Shown piece by piece: positions 1-6,301 of a stretch of DNA of 6,301 bases. Origin of the DNA: Methylococcaceae bacterium (GTDB taxonomy: Bacteria; Pseudomonadota; Gammaproteobacteria; Methylococcales; Methylomonadaceae); the NCBI GenBank assembly GCA_005779525.1, contig SXIZ01000254.1, positions 1 through 6,301 of the forward strand, written 5' to 3'. The notes below the pieces were generated by a model that saw only the letters and a program-made list of their open reading frames with translations, had not been told where the DNA came from and did not search any database. Numbering within the stretch: position 1 is the first letter of the stretch; the number at the start of each line of letters is the position of its first letter. The translations under genes were made by a program, and so were the position numbers.

Positions 1-536
1 AGCATGCTTTGTTCCTGCATGTCCATCAATGGGTATAACAATGGTAAACCTTGCACTTTCGATGCGGCTTTCAGTGCGCTATCCAGTAACGCCATTTTAT
101 CGGCATTAAAAAATTGGCGCTTACCCTGCTCTTCGACAACCAACCACAATAATGTTTCGGGACGAATTTCATTCCATAAACCCGACGGACTATTTTTTAA
201 CAGCGCACTGAGTTTTTGTTCATCAAACAATACCCGCATCAGGCGAGCATCGGGGTTACTTTGTGAAACTTCGGTCATCGAATATTGGTATTCACGCACA
301 TAGTTTTGCACATTCATTAACGCACGTTGGGCGACGGGGTCTTGCTCCAAATTGCGGGCAGCCAAAACTCTTGCCATCACTTGTTTTAAAGCAGCTTGTA
401 AAGCATTATCCCGATCAACTGCTTGTTGGCTTTGCGCAATCACTTCGGCTTCGTATAAGCCTTTAACTTCACTCGCCATGCCCACTTGCAGCAACAGCAA
501 TCCCCCAATGACGGCTATCCAAACGCTATTTTTCAT
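1..536 (-). CDS. DUF2066 domain-containing exported protein (3' end outside window)
   Basis: Partial gene read on the minus strand from an ATG at 536-534; 178 codons are visible before the left edge cuts it. The protein begins MKNSVWIAVIGGLLLLQVGM, a short basic N-terminus plus hydrophobic core, with a likely signal-peptidase site after A21 (G-M-A), so it is probably periplasmic or envelope-associated. The mature part follows the DUF2066 pattern: KGLYEAEV at 25-32, an alanine-rich helix with ALKQVMARVL at 49-58, YVREYQYS at 79-86, LRVLFDEQKL near 100-109, LWNEIRPETLLWLVVEE at 120-136, and GLPLLYPLMDMQ at 163-174. No catalytic motif is visible and the family function is unknown. It is divergent from purM, an arrangement I recall from pseudomonads, where hda lies nearby; whether hda follows here is outside the window. 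Family assignment is from recognised sequence pattern, not a search. Confidence 0.85.
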   Translation of the reverse strand, partial: MKNSVWIAVIGGLLLLQVGMASEVKGLYEAEVIAQSQQAVDRDNALQAALKQVMARVLAARNLEQDPVAQRALMNVQNYVREYQYSMTEVSQSNPDARLMRVLFDEQKLSALLKNSPSGLWNEIRPETLLWLVVEEQGKRQFFNADKMALLDSALKAASKVQGLPLLYPLMDMQEQSM

Positions 537-547
537 ATCTATTTACC

Positions 548-553
548 CACCTT
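548..553 (-). promoter_or_regulatory. Candidate ribosome binding site of the DUF2066 gene
   Basis: On the minus strand AAGGTG occurs 11 bases before the ATG at 536. The spacing is rather long, but no better Shine-Dalgarno lies closer, and the signal peptide begins directly at this ATG, which supports the start. Confidence 0.5.
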
Positions 554-631
554 GCTGTAAAGCTCATGCTTAGAGACTTATTTAATTCCAGTACTTTTGA
601 TCGTCCTACTCTGAAACACTGAGCATGCCGC

Positions 632-659
632 TTTATTTATTACAGATGTCTTGTACAAT
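632..659 (+). promoter_or_regulatory. purM: Weak candidate sigma70 promoter for purM
   Basis: TACAAT at 654-659 matches the -10 consensus at five of six positions. The best-placed -35 hexamer is TTTATT at 632-637, only three of six matches, with a 16-base spacer. An alternative -10, TATCAT at 671-676 (also five of six), has no good -35 at normal distance. Transcription from the first candidate would begin around 666-668, leaving a leader of about 35 bases. Confidence 0.25.
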
Positions 660-700
660 ATCGGTAGATTTATCATTAACTTTAATCCGAGAACAATACA

Positions 701-1744
701 TTGAGCGCACAAACTTCCGAAAGCCTGACCTATAAAAGCGCTGGCGTAGATATAGACGCTGGTAACGCCCTTGTGGAACGCATCAAACCTATCGCCGCGC
801 GTACGCGCATCCCTGGTGTCATGGCTGGCTTGGGCGGCTTTGGCTCAATGTTTGAACTGCCGCTGGATCGTTATAAAAACCCTATTTTAGTCTCAGGCAC
901 CGATGGCGTGGGCACCAAATTACGCCTCGCTCTAGACCTTAATAGTCACGACACAGTCGGCATCGATTTAGTCGCCATGTGTGTTAATGACATTATAGTG
1001 CAAGGTGCTGAGCCACTATTTTTTCTAGATTATTTCGCCACTGGCAAACTTGATGTCGATACCTCTGCTGACGTTATCGCAGGTATTGGTAAAGGCTGTG
1101 AGTTGGCGGGCGCTGCGTTAGTGGGGGGTGAAACTGCGGAAATGCCGGGCATGTATCCCGAGGGCGAATATGATTTAGCAGGTTTTTGCGTCGGCATCGT
1201 CGAAAAAGCCAATATTATTGATGGCAGCCAAGTGAAAGCGGGTGATCAGTTAATTGGTATTCAATCCTCTGGCCCACACTCGAATGGCTACTCTTTAATT
1301 CGTAAAGTTTTAAGTCATAGTGGTGCTAGCTTAGAGCAAGATTTCCAAGGACAACCTCTAGGCAAAGTTTTACTAGAACCTACTCGTATTTATGTCAAAA
1401 GCTTGTTACAGCTAATGCAAACTTTACCCATACATGCTTTAGCGCATATTACTGGCGGCGGCATCACCGAAAATTTACCTAGAGTGCTGCCTGAAGGTTT
1501 GCAAGCAAATATCAGTCGTGCAGCCTGGGAATTTCCGGCAATTTTTCAATGGCTACAAACCCAAGGTAATATCAGTGATGCGGATATGCTCACAACTTTC
1601 AATTGTGGCATCGGTATGATCGTCTGCGTGGCTGCAGAAGACCTCGAGCAAGCAATGAGTACGCTGCAACAACTGGGGGAACAAGCTGTACATATTGGCG
1701 AAATTGTGCCGGGTGCGGGTAAACCAAAGGTTAGCTATCTGTAA
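701..1744 (+). CDS. purM: Phosphoribosylformylglycinamidine cyclo-ligase (AIR synthetase)
   Basis: Cytoplasmic enzyme of de novo purine synthesis that closes the imidazole ring: FGAM + ATP gives AIR + ADP + Pi. The 347-residue product has the normal family length (E. coli PurM is about 345) and aligns with it along its whole length. Family landmarks: YKSAGVDIDAGNALV at 11-25, the nucleotide-binding SGTDGVGTK at 65-73, DLVAMCVNDIIVQGAEPLFFLDY at 89-111, VGGETAEMPGMY at 141-152, SSGPHSNGYSL at 189-199, HITGGGITENLPRVLP at 249-264 and FNCGIGM at 300-306. The start is TTG at 701: an in-frame TAA at 683-685 closes the frame upstream, no ATG or GTG lies between, and the next ATG (codon 41) would remove the conserved N-terminus. 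The ribosome site is weak (GAGA, 8 bases upstream). purN, often directly downstream of purM in gammaproteobacteria, is absent; murI lies there in the opposite direction. Confidence 0.97.
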   Translation: MSAQTSESLTYKSAGVDIDAGNALVERIKPIAARTRIPGVMAGLGGFGSMFELPLDRYKNPILVSGTDGVGTKLRLALDLNSHDTVGIDLVAMCVNDIIVQGAEPLFFLDYFATGKLDVDTSADVIAGIGKGCELAGAALVGGETAEMPGMYPEGEYDLAGFCVGIVEKANIIDGSQVKAGDQLIGIQSSGPHSNGYSLIRKVLSHSGASLEQDFQGQPLGKVLLEPTRIYVKSLLQLMQTLPIHALAHITGGGITENLPRVLPEGLQANISRAAWEFPAIFQWLQTQGNISDADMLTTFNCGIGMIVCVAAEDLEQAMSTLQQLGEQAVHIGEIVPGAGKPKVSYL

Positions 1745-1745
1745 C

Positions 1746-2567
1746 TCAAGCACGCGCAGTAAGCAGCTGACTATCTTCGGTCATACATTCAAGCGAAACT
1801 GGACTACCCCATAAAGCCGAAATGACTTTGTGGGTTTTCTGAGCTTTCGCGCTACTGTAGAAAACTACCGAACCTGGGTGCTGGGTTTTGGCATGTAAAT
1901 CTTGCATCTCTAGTAAATGTGCAAGGCGACGAGCAATCGCAGGCCCTGAATCAATAACCTTGATATGATTACCCGTAAGCTCCCGAATAATCGGTGCTAA
2001 AAACGGATAATGCGTACAACCCAGTACAATAATATCTACCTGTTGCTCCACCAAAGGCGCGAGATACTGCCACAGTAATTGACGCGTTTTGCGGCTGTCC
2101 AAATCCCCTTGCTCAACTTGATCGACCAACCCAGGACAAGCTTGCGCAATGATTTTGACCTGATGGGCAAAGCGATTAAACAAGATTTGGAAATTATTAC
2201 TTTGAATCGTGCGACTCGTCGCCAATACTCCGATCACCCCGGTTTGGGTTTGCTCGCTAGCAGGTTTTATGGCAGGCTCCAGCGCCACTAACGGCAAATC
2301 GTAGCGAGTACGTAACTCTTTAACTGCCGCAGCAGTAGCCGTATTACAGGCAACCACAATCGCCTTAACTGACTGACGCATAAAAAACTCAAAGATCGCG
2401 GTGGAACGCGACAAAATGAATTCTTGCGATTTATCGCCATAAGGAGCATGTTCCGAATCCGCCACATAGACGAGATTTTCATGCGGTAATAATTGATGGA
2501 TCTCGCGCAATACCGAAAGTCCACCGACCCCAGAATCAAACACACCTATGGGTTTTTGGGAATTCAT
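1746..2567 (-). CDS. murI: Glutamate racemase
   Basis: Interconverts L- and D-glutamate, providing D-Glu for the peptidoglycan stem peptide; cytoplasmic and cofactor-independent. The 273-residue product (ATG at 2567) carries the family signatures: FDSGVGGLSVL at 10-20 (D11, S12), APYGDKS at 41-47, VACNTATAAAV at 72-82 with the first catalytic cysteine C74, ACPGLVDQVEQG at 143-154, and VLGCTHYPFL at 181-190 with the second catalytic cysteine C184. An in-frame TTG at 2573 would add two residues (M-T) and cannot be excluded. It lacks the roughly 20-residue N-terminal extension of E. coli MurI that is linked to activation by UDP-MurNAc-Ala, so regulation by that ligand is doubtful (inference). 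No good Shine-Dalgarno precedes either start; translation may be coupled to a mini-ORF upstream. It is last in the minus-strand DUF2339-DUF3999-murI run and ends one base from the purM stop. Confidence 0.96.
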   Translation of the reverse strand: MNSQKPIGVFDSGVGGLSVLREIHQLLPHENLVYVADSEHAPYGDKSQEFILSRSTAIFEFFMRQSVKAIVVACNTATAAAVKELRTRYDLPLVALEPAIKPASEQTQTGVIGVLATSRTIQSNNFQILFNRFAHQVKIIAQACPGLVDQVEQGDLDSRKTRQLLWQYLAPLVEQQVDIIVLGCTHYPFLAPIIRELTGNHIKVIDSGPAIARRLAHLLEMQDLHAKTQHPGSVVFYSSAKAQKTHKVISALWGSPVSLECMTEDSQLLTARA

Positions 2568-2569
2568 GG

Positions 2570-2599
2570 TCAAGCGCCCACAAAGAACAATTGCTGCAT
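2570..2599 (-). CDS. Possible 9-residue coupling mini-ORF upstream of murI
   Basis: An ATG at 2599-2597 opens a nine-codon frame encoding MQQLFFVGA that ends at TGA 2572-2570. It lies 10 bases after a consensus AAGGAGG on the minus strand (2616-2610). The stop shares bases with the alternative murI TTG start (TTGA) and sits two bases before the murI ATG, so ribosomes ending here could reinitiate on murI. The frame differs from both DUF3999 and murI. It is far too short for homology; the peptide is probably not itself functional, and the arrangement could be chance. Confidence 0.3.
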   Translation of the reverse strand: MQQLFFVGA

Positions 2600-2601
2600 G
2601 A

Positions 2602-3924
2602 TTAAATAACCTCCTTCTCCCGAATCAACTTTAAAGCCATCGTCGCTAACAATACTACCATAGCCCCTAATAAACTCCATAATAACCATGGGCGCTTTTG
2701 CGAGTTAGCCAGCGCAACTGGATTTGCATGCACTTCTGCTGGCGCAACTGTCGCTGACACCCGCTCTAATCTAGGATCGATCAATTGCTCAGCATTTTGC
2801 TTTAAACCTTCAGCTCCAACCGCCAAGGTAAACGGCATTAAGCCATGCGCCATAAAACTCAGCTGTTGCGCTGGCCACTGCACAGTCACCGTCGGAGGGA
2901 GTACTAGGCCTAAAACGCCTGGAGTTTGCATAGTGATCTCCAGATAGCCCACTGGACTGCCATTGAAACTGACTTCTGCAGGCTGCCCCTGGGTAAACGT
3001 GGTCTGCAGGCTTTCCCGTAGGGTATTCGCTTTGGGGTTTTCTACACTACTGTAGGAATTGACGCGAACATTAAACGCAAAGGCCTGACTTCCAAAATCA
3101 AAACGTGCCGAGCTTAAGGGTAACAATACGCCAGCCATGGGACACAAAATCCGGAGATTATCTGCCGTCAACTGGCAGCTTAGCGTAGCTGATTCAAACT
3201 GCGGTAAGCTGCGACTCGCGGTACGCATCCAAATATGGTGTATGCCTTTTAAATCAGCGTTTTCACTGCGAATACGCCAATAAGTGGCATTGCTGGGCGG
3301 AACATTAATGTTTAATTGCGCTAACTGCCCCTGAGGCCCCTTGAGCAATACCAGCTTTTGCTGACTTACGAGTGTTTGCCAGTCGCGCAAATCCGCAGAA
3401 GTTTCAATACTAACCTCCGCCTCAAAATTATTCTCAGTGTCGGCATTCATCTCAAAACGCAGCCCGGTGATCGGTGCATGCTGCAGCGGAGAATTGTGTA
3501 ATACCCATTGCGTAATGACAGTGTTACGGGTTTTTTGAACAGACTCATCCACATGAATATGTAAATTTCCTTGTGCATCCAGCTGCACATCTGTACCAGC
3601 ACTTACAGGATTATTGGAATTTACAGCTGCAGGCACCGCAATTGCGGGTAACTCGAATTCTTCACTAGTAACATTCTGATACAAAGGACGCAATTGATGC
3701 GCAACCGCAATTCCTGCCGCATTAAAAACTCGTAGATCAAGCAAACGATGGTGGGATGCAAAATAGACCCAATTGGGCACAGCAGTGGTCACCACGATGG
3801 GTTGGCTCGCGGAAATAGTTATAGGGGCGGTGTGGGTAAATTGCGCAAGTGTTAAAGTCTCAGCGGCAGATAACCCTGCACTCCACAGCATAGCTAGACC
3901 ACAAAACGCCCGAATGACTTGCAT
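2602..3924 (-). CDS. DUF3999 family protein, exported and membrane-anchored
   Basis: A 440-residue protein of unknown function. Residues 1-21 form a signal peptide (likely cleavage after S-A-A at 21), and one hydrophobic segment at about 413-432 followed by KLIREKEVI anchors the C-terminus, so the bulk (22-410) should be periplasmic with a short cytoplasmic tail. DUF3999 features: VPNWVYFASHHRLLDLRVFNAAG at 49-71, and near the end VQWPAQQLSFMAHGLMPFTLAVG at 348-370. Residues 168-234 (AEVSIETSADLRDWQTLV ... TYWRIRSENADL) resemble a discoidin-type beta-sandwich, hinting at glycan binding (inference). C250 and C261 could form a disulfide. The ATG at 3924 gives the signal peptide directly. The upstream neighbour is the DUF2339 membrane protein, a usual partner of this family, 63 bases away; murI follows 34 bases downstream. 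Probably one operon. Confidence 0.85.
   Translation of the reverse strand: MQVIRAFCGLAMLWSAGLSAAETLTLAQFTHTAPITISASQPIVVTTAVPNWVYFASHHRLLDLRVFNAAGIAVAHQLRPLYQNVTSEEFELPAIAVPAAVNSNNPVSAGTDVQLDAQGNLHIHVDESVQKTRNTVITQWVLHNSPLQHAPITGLRFEMNADTENNFEAEVSIETSADLRDWQTLVSQQKLVLLKGPQGQLAQLNINVPPSNATYWRIRSENADLKGIHHIWMRTASRSLPQFESATLSCQLTADNLRILCPMAGVLLPLSSARFDFGSQAFAFNVRVNSYSSVENPKANTLRESLQTTFTQGQPAEVSFNGSPVGYLEITMQTPGVLGLVLPPTVTVQWPAQQLSFMAHGLMPFTLAVGAEGLKQNAEQLIDPRLERVSATVAPAEVHANPVALANSQKRPWLLWSLLGAMVVLLATMALKLIREKEVI
2610..2616 (-). promoter_or_regulatory. Strong Shine-Dalgarno inside the 3' end of the DUF3999 gene
   Basis: AAGGAGG on the minus strand, within the codons for the last residues K437-E438-V439 of the DUF3999 protein. 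It is 42 bases from the murI ATG, too far to serve it directly, but 10 bases from the ATG of the nine-codon mini-ORF. As the bases also encode a charged tail (REKEV), coincidence is possible. Confidence 0.45.
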
Positions 3925-3928
3925 AACC

Positions 3929-3934
3929 CCTCCT
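3929..3934 (-). promoter_or_regulatory. Ribosome binding site of the DUF3999 gene
   Basis: AGGAGG followed by GGTT and the ATG at 3924. It is a perfect Shine-Dalgarno core but with only four bases of spacing, shorter than usual. It confirms the start at 3924, as no other start codon is better placed and the signal peptide begins there. Confidence 0.7.
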
Positions 3935-3987
3935 AAACTAAACCCAAAGCAGCGAACCCGTGTGCTACTAGCAAAAGCTAATGAATT

Positions 3988-6301
3988 CTAAACCTTATCA
4001 GCGGCTTGATTAGACTGATTTGGCAGTGGTGCAACAAAACCGACAATCAACATCAATACCCCCACGCCAATAAACGACACAATACGCGCCAACGTGCCAA
4101 CTTGTGCTAAATCGATTAATAATAATTTCAACGCCACCACTGCCAGCAACCCCGCACCCAGTAACCACAGATTGCGACGCTGTGCCCGCGATGCGATCCA
4201 CATCGCGACTAGGGCAGCCAAACTCCAAACTATCGAATAGGCCGCCGCAGCAATTGCACTGCGCCAAGCAAAGCCCCATTCAAAGTAAGCACCGTAATAA
4301 TTTGCCAGAATACGCGACAAAATAGAATTACCAAACACAAAACTTAACCCTACCAGCCAGCGGTTTAATCGATCATCCGGGTAAAAACGTTGCACACGCA
4401 TTAAAGCCAATAAACTCGCAATCGCGACGAGTTCGTATAGATTTAAAAAGGGCACATAATCCAAGCCGGGCAAATGCCCATTGTGCCAAAGTGTAGTGGC
4501 AGCTACAAAACCTGCTAGCAGTTTCACCAAAATACTGATTTGTTGCGCCAAGGCCTGTTCCGGCAAGGGCTGCTTGCCGTGCAACCACTGCCAAAGTGGC
4601 GGACTGCTTTTAGCTGCAGAGCTTAAATATTGCCGCTGCGCCAACCACCAAAGTATAGCCACAGGCAACGCGGCAGCCAAAGGCAAAAACCAGCCATGCA
4701 TACTAGCACTTGCTTCAGGTAATAACGCTGAACTTACAGAACTTTTATTGCGCGCCAACATTATCCACCAGAAAATCACTACGCTGAGTCCTGGGAATGT
4801 AAGCACTGTAGGTAATAATTTTGCAGCAGCGGTTTCAGAGCGCAAATCCGGGAGCATTTGCTGTAACGCAAAGGCTTGCCAAATTAATAATGCTAACAAG
4901 CCGATATTTAACATCGTTGCAGATTCATAAGGAGTATAGCTATGATCAATCCAAGCAACCACAGGCAGCACAAGTGTTAGCAACGGGAGTATCACCGCTG
5001 ATACTGCAATTTCCGGCCACTGCCAAGCGCGACTCACATAATGCAAAGCCAACGCCCAAAGCCACAAGAGTGCAGGCACCAGCAAACTAGCGAGATGCAC
5101 ATTTTGACGTTGATAAACTTCATTCACAATTAAAACGGCCCCCGCCAAACCAACAGCCAAGGCGCCAATCCAGGAGGTATATCTAGCCTCAAGATAGGTA
5201 TTGCTGGTGTCCGCTAACACTTCATAATTGCGTTTAAAGCGCTGTCCTGCCAATCCCAGTACCAGAAACGCCAGGGCTAAGGAAAGTAAACCTAAACTAG
5301 CGGCATTGAGTATTGGCAAGCTATTGCTTAAACTCGGCCAATGGCTAATAAAACCCAAGCTACCGACTAACACTAACAAATAACCCACTAACCGTGGTCT
5401 CAAAGCGGCTTGCTGCCAACTGTACCAAATGACTGCCGCACCTTCTAACGCCCAAGTGGCCGAAGTCAGACGAGCATCAAAAATCAACGGCACAGCAACA
5501 GTCGCTAACACTAAACTCAAGGCAGCCCACGGCGCTTTCAGTCGTTGAAGATGCACTTGTCGACGCACGCTCCACGCCAAGACGGCATACACGCTGCTCA
5601 AGGACACCGCCAAAATCGCCCCGCCGTATTCAAAGGGCTTGAGCATATAGAATGCATAGCCAAAACAACTGGTAGGTACTCCGAATAACACACTGGTATC
5701 CAGCGCATACGCTTCCCCAGCGCGGCTTTGGCGTCGTGTGAACAAGATGGTCAGAACTAAAAATTGGATAAAAAATAATGCTAAAAAGCCTAAGCAGGAC
5801 AGTAAAAACTCTGGCTGATATTTATCCATCCCCCATAAACCCGCAACTCCGAACGTAAAGCTAACGGCTAAGCTATTCAAGTACCGCCACGCCTTATGCA
5901 GGGCAACGGTCATAATCCCCACATTTAACAAAGCATAGTAACTAAACAATCCTACATGACTGCCTTGCCCAGTCGCCAATAAAATTGGCACCAAAAAGCC
6001 CCCGACACTACCGATGATTGCAAGTGCCATGGCATCTTGTTGAACAGCCAATACCGCCGCTAACACCCCCACCGCCAGCATTAATATAAATGCCAAGGGC
6101 GCGGGCAATAAGTCCGCTAATTTCACGCACGCAAACACCGTCAGATAGATGGTCGCAATACCACCGCCTTGCAAGGACAAGCCATAACTCGGACGCGACT
6201 GCCGCGCACGCCATCCCACCACTAACAAGCCTATCCCAAAAGCTGCGACCGCCGTCATGCGTAATTCAATAGGCAATAAATTACTATCGTAGGCAAACTT
6301 C
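3988..6301 (-). CDS. DUF2339 family polytopic membrane protein (5' end outside window)
   Basis: 770 codons are visible, ending at TAG 3990-3988. The frame is open to the right edge: eight residues (KFAYDSNL) precede the TTG-coded leucine at 6276, so that TTG is internal and the true start lies outside. By eye there are about 25 hydrophobic segments with short loops, the last ending GVLMLIVGFVAPLP. DUF2339 signatures (numbered from the first visible codon): SLQGGGIATIYLTVFA at 42-57, GSVGGFLVPILLATGQG at 97-113 with LFSYYALLN just after, FEYGGAILAVSLSSVYAVLAW at 223-243, WALEGAAVIWYSWQQ at 283-297, and KLLLIDLAQVGTLARIVSFIGVG from 725. Full-length members commonly have further N-terminal sequence, often a coiled coil, which would lie beyond the edge. 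Function is unknown. It precedes the DUF3999 gene in the same direction and the two products probably act together in the inner membrane. Confidence 0.88.
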   Translation of the reverse strand, partial: KFAYDSNLLPIELRMTAVAAFGIGLLVVGWRARQSRPSYGLSLQGGGIATIYLTVFACVKLADLLPAPLAFILMLAVGVLAAVLAVQQDAMALAIIGSVGGFLVPILLATGQGSHVGLFSYYALLNVGIMTVALHKAWRYLNSLAVSFTFGVAGLWGMDKYQPEFLLSCLGFLALFFIQFLVLTILFTRRQSRAGEAYALDTSVLFGVPTSCFGYAFYMLKPFEYGGAILAVSLSSVYAVLAWSVRRQVHLQRLKAPWAALSLVLATVAVPLIFDARLTSATWALEGAAVIWYSWQQAALRPRLVGYLLVLVGSLGFISHWPSLSNSLPILNAASLGLLSLALAFLVLGLAGQRFKRNYEVLADTSNTYLEARYTSWIGALAVGLAGAVLIVNEVYQRQNVHLASLLVPALLWLWALALHYVSRAWQWPEIAVSAVILPLLTLVLPVVAWIDHSYTPYESATMLNIGLLALLIWQAFALQQMLPDLRSETAAAKLLPTVLTFPGLSVVIFWWIMLARNKSSVSSALLPEASASMHGWFLPLAAALPVAILWWLAQRQYLSSAAKSSPPLWQWLHGKQPLPEQALAQQISILVKLLAGFVAATTLWHNGHLPGLDYVPFLNLYELVAIASLLALMRVQRFYPDDRLNRWLVGLSFVFGNSILSRILANYYGAYFEWGFAWRSAIAAAAYSIVWSLAALVAMWIASRAQRRNLWLLGAGLLAVVALKLLLIDLAQVGTLARIVSFIGVGVLMLIVGFVAPLPNQSNQAADKV

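Larger units (their letters stand above)
537..700. promoter_or_regulatory. Divergent intergenic region between DUF2066 gene and purM
   Basis: This 164-bp AT-rich stretch separates two divergently transcribed genes, so it should contain both promoters. I see no site resembling the PurR operator (ACGCAAACGTTTGCGT type) that controls purM in enterobacteria, no riboswitch-like architecture and no terminator. It contains an 8-bp perfect palindrome TTGTACAA at 651-658 and a small AAGC-TCAT-GCTT inverted repeat at 560-571; neither has an assigned role. Confidence 0.6.

Noticed and set aside
625..735. A 36-codon plus-strand ORF overlapping the purM start in another frame
   Set aside because: It has no convincing ribosome site and overlaps the well-supported purM N-terminus; likely chance.
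1767..1786. TGAC...GTCA inverted repeat near the murI 3' end, considered as a terminator for purM
   Set aside because: The stem is four pairs with an eight-base loop and no U tract.
2725..2732. Palindrome TGCATGCA within the DUF3999 gene
   Set aside because: It lies in coding sequence, is isolated and has no associated repeat or site context.
3969..3980. TAGC-AAAA-GCTA hairpin just after the DUF2339 stop, considered as a terminator
   Set aside because: The stem is only four pairs, AT-containing, and lacks a following U tract in either direction; it would not stop transcription between DUF2339 and DUF3999.
4481..4930. A 149-codon plus-strand ORF opposite the DUF2339 gene
   Set aside because: It is antisense to a clear family member, its translation shows no recognisable domain, and its length is explained by codon bias of the hydrophobic gene on the other strand.
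6274..6276. TTG as the start of the DUF2339 gene
   Set aside because: The frame stays open to the window edge, and the preceding KFAYDSNL residues continue the family pattern, so the codon is an internal leucine.

Overview
The window reads as ordinary chromosomal DNA from a medium-GC gammaproteobacterium. The evidence is a PurM that closely follows the enterobacterial/pseudomonad sequence, a DUF2066 gene divergent from purM (an arrangement I recall from Pseudomonas-type genomes), and a DUF2339-DUF3999 membrane/exported pair of the type found in gammaproteobacteria. I cannot name the genus from sequence alone. No mobile element, CRISPR array, tRNA or rRNA gene was seen.

Layout: (1) bases 1-536, minus strand: 5' part of an exported DUF2066 protein, cut by the left edge. 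(2) 537-700: a 164-bp divergent intergenic region that must hold the start signals of both DUF2066 and purM. (3) 701-1744, plus strand: complete purM (purine synthesis), which starts at TTG. (4) 1746-2567, minus strand: complete murI (glutamate racemase, peptidoglycan precursor D-Glu), tail to tail with purM with a single base between the stop codons. (5) 2602-3924, minus strand: complete DUF3999 protein with a signal peptide, a periplasmic beta-rich domain and one C-terminal membrane anchor. (6) 3988-6301, minus strand: DUF2339 polytopic membrane protein, open at the right edge and so lacking its N-terminus.

The minus-strand genes DUF2339, DUF3999 and murI are co-directional, with gaps of 63 and 34 bases and no convincing terminator between them, so they probably form one transcription unit whose promoter lies to the right of the window. 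A very hydrophobic integral membrane protein, a periplasmic partner anchored beside it, and an enzyme supplying a peptidoglycan precursor suggest a cell-envelope role for the uncharacterised pair, but this rests on context only. The least ordinary local signal is at the DUF3999/murI junction: a strong Shine-Dalgarno inside the end of the DUF3999 gene precedes a 9-residue mini-ORF whose stop codon overlaps or nearly abuts the possible murI starts, which looks like a translational-coupling device.
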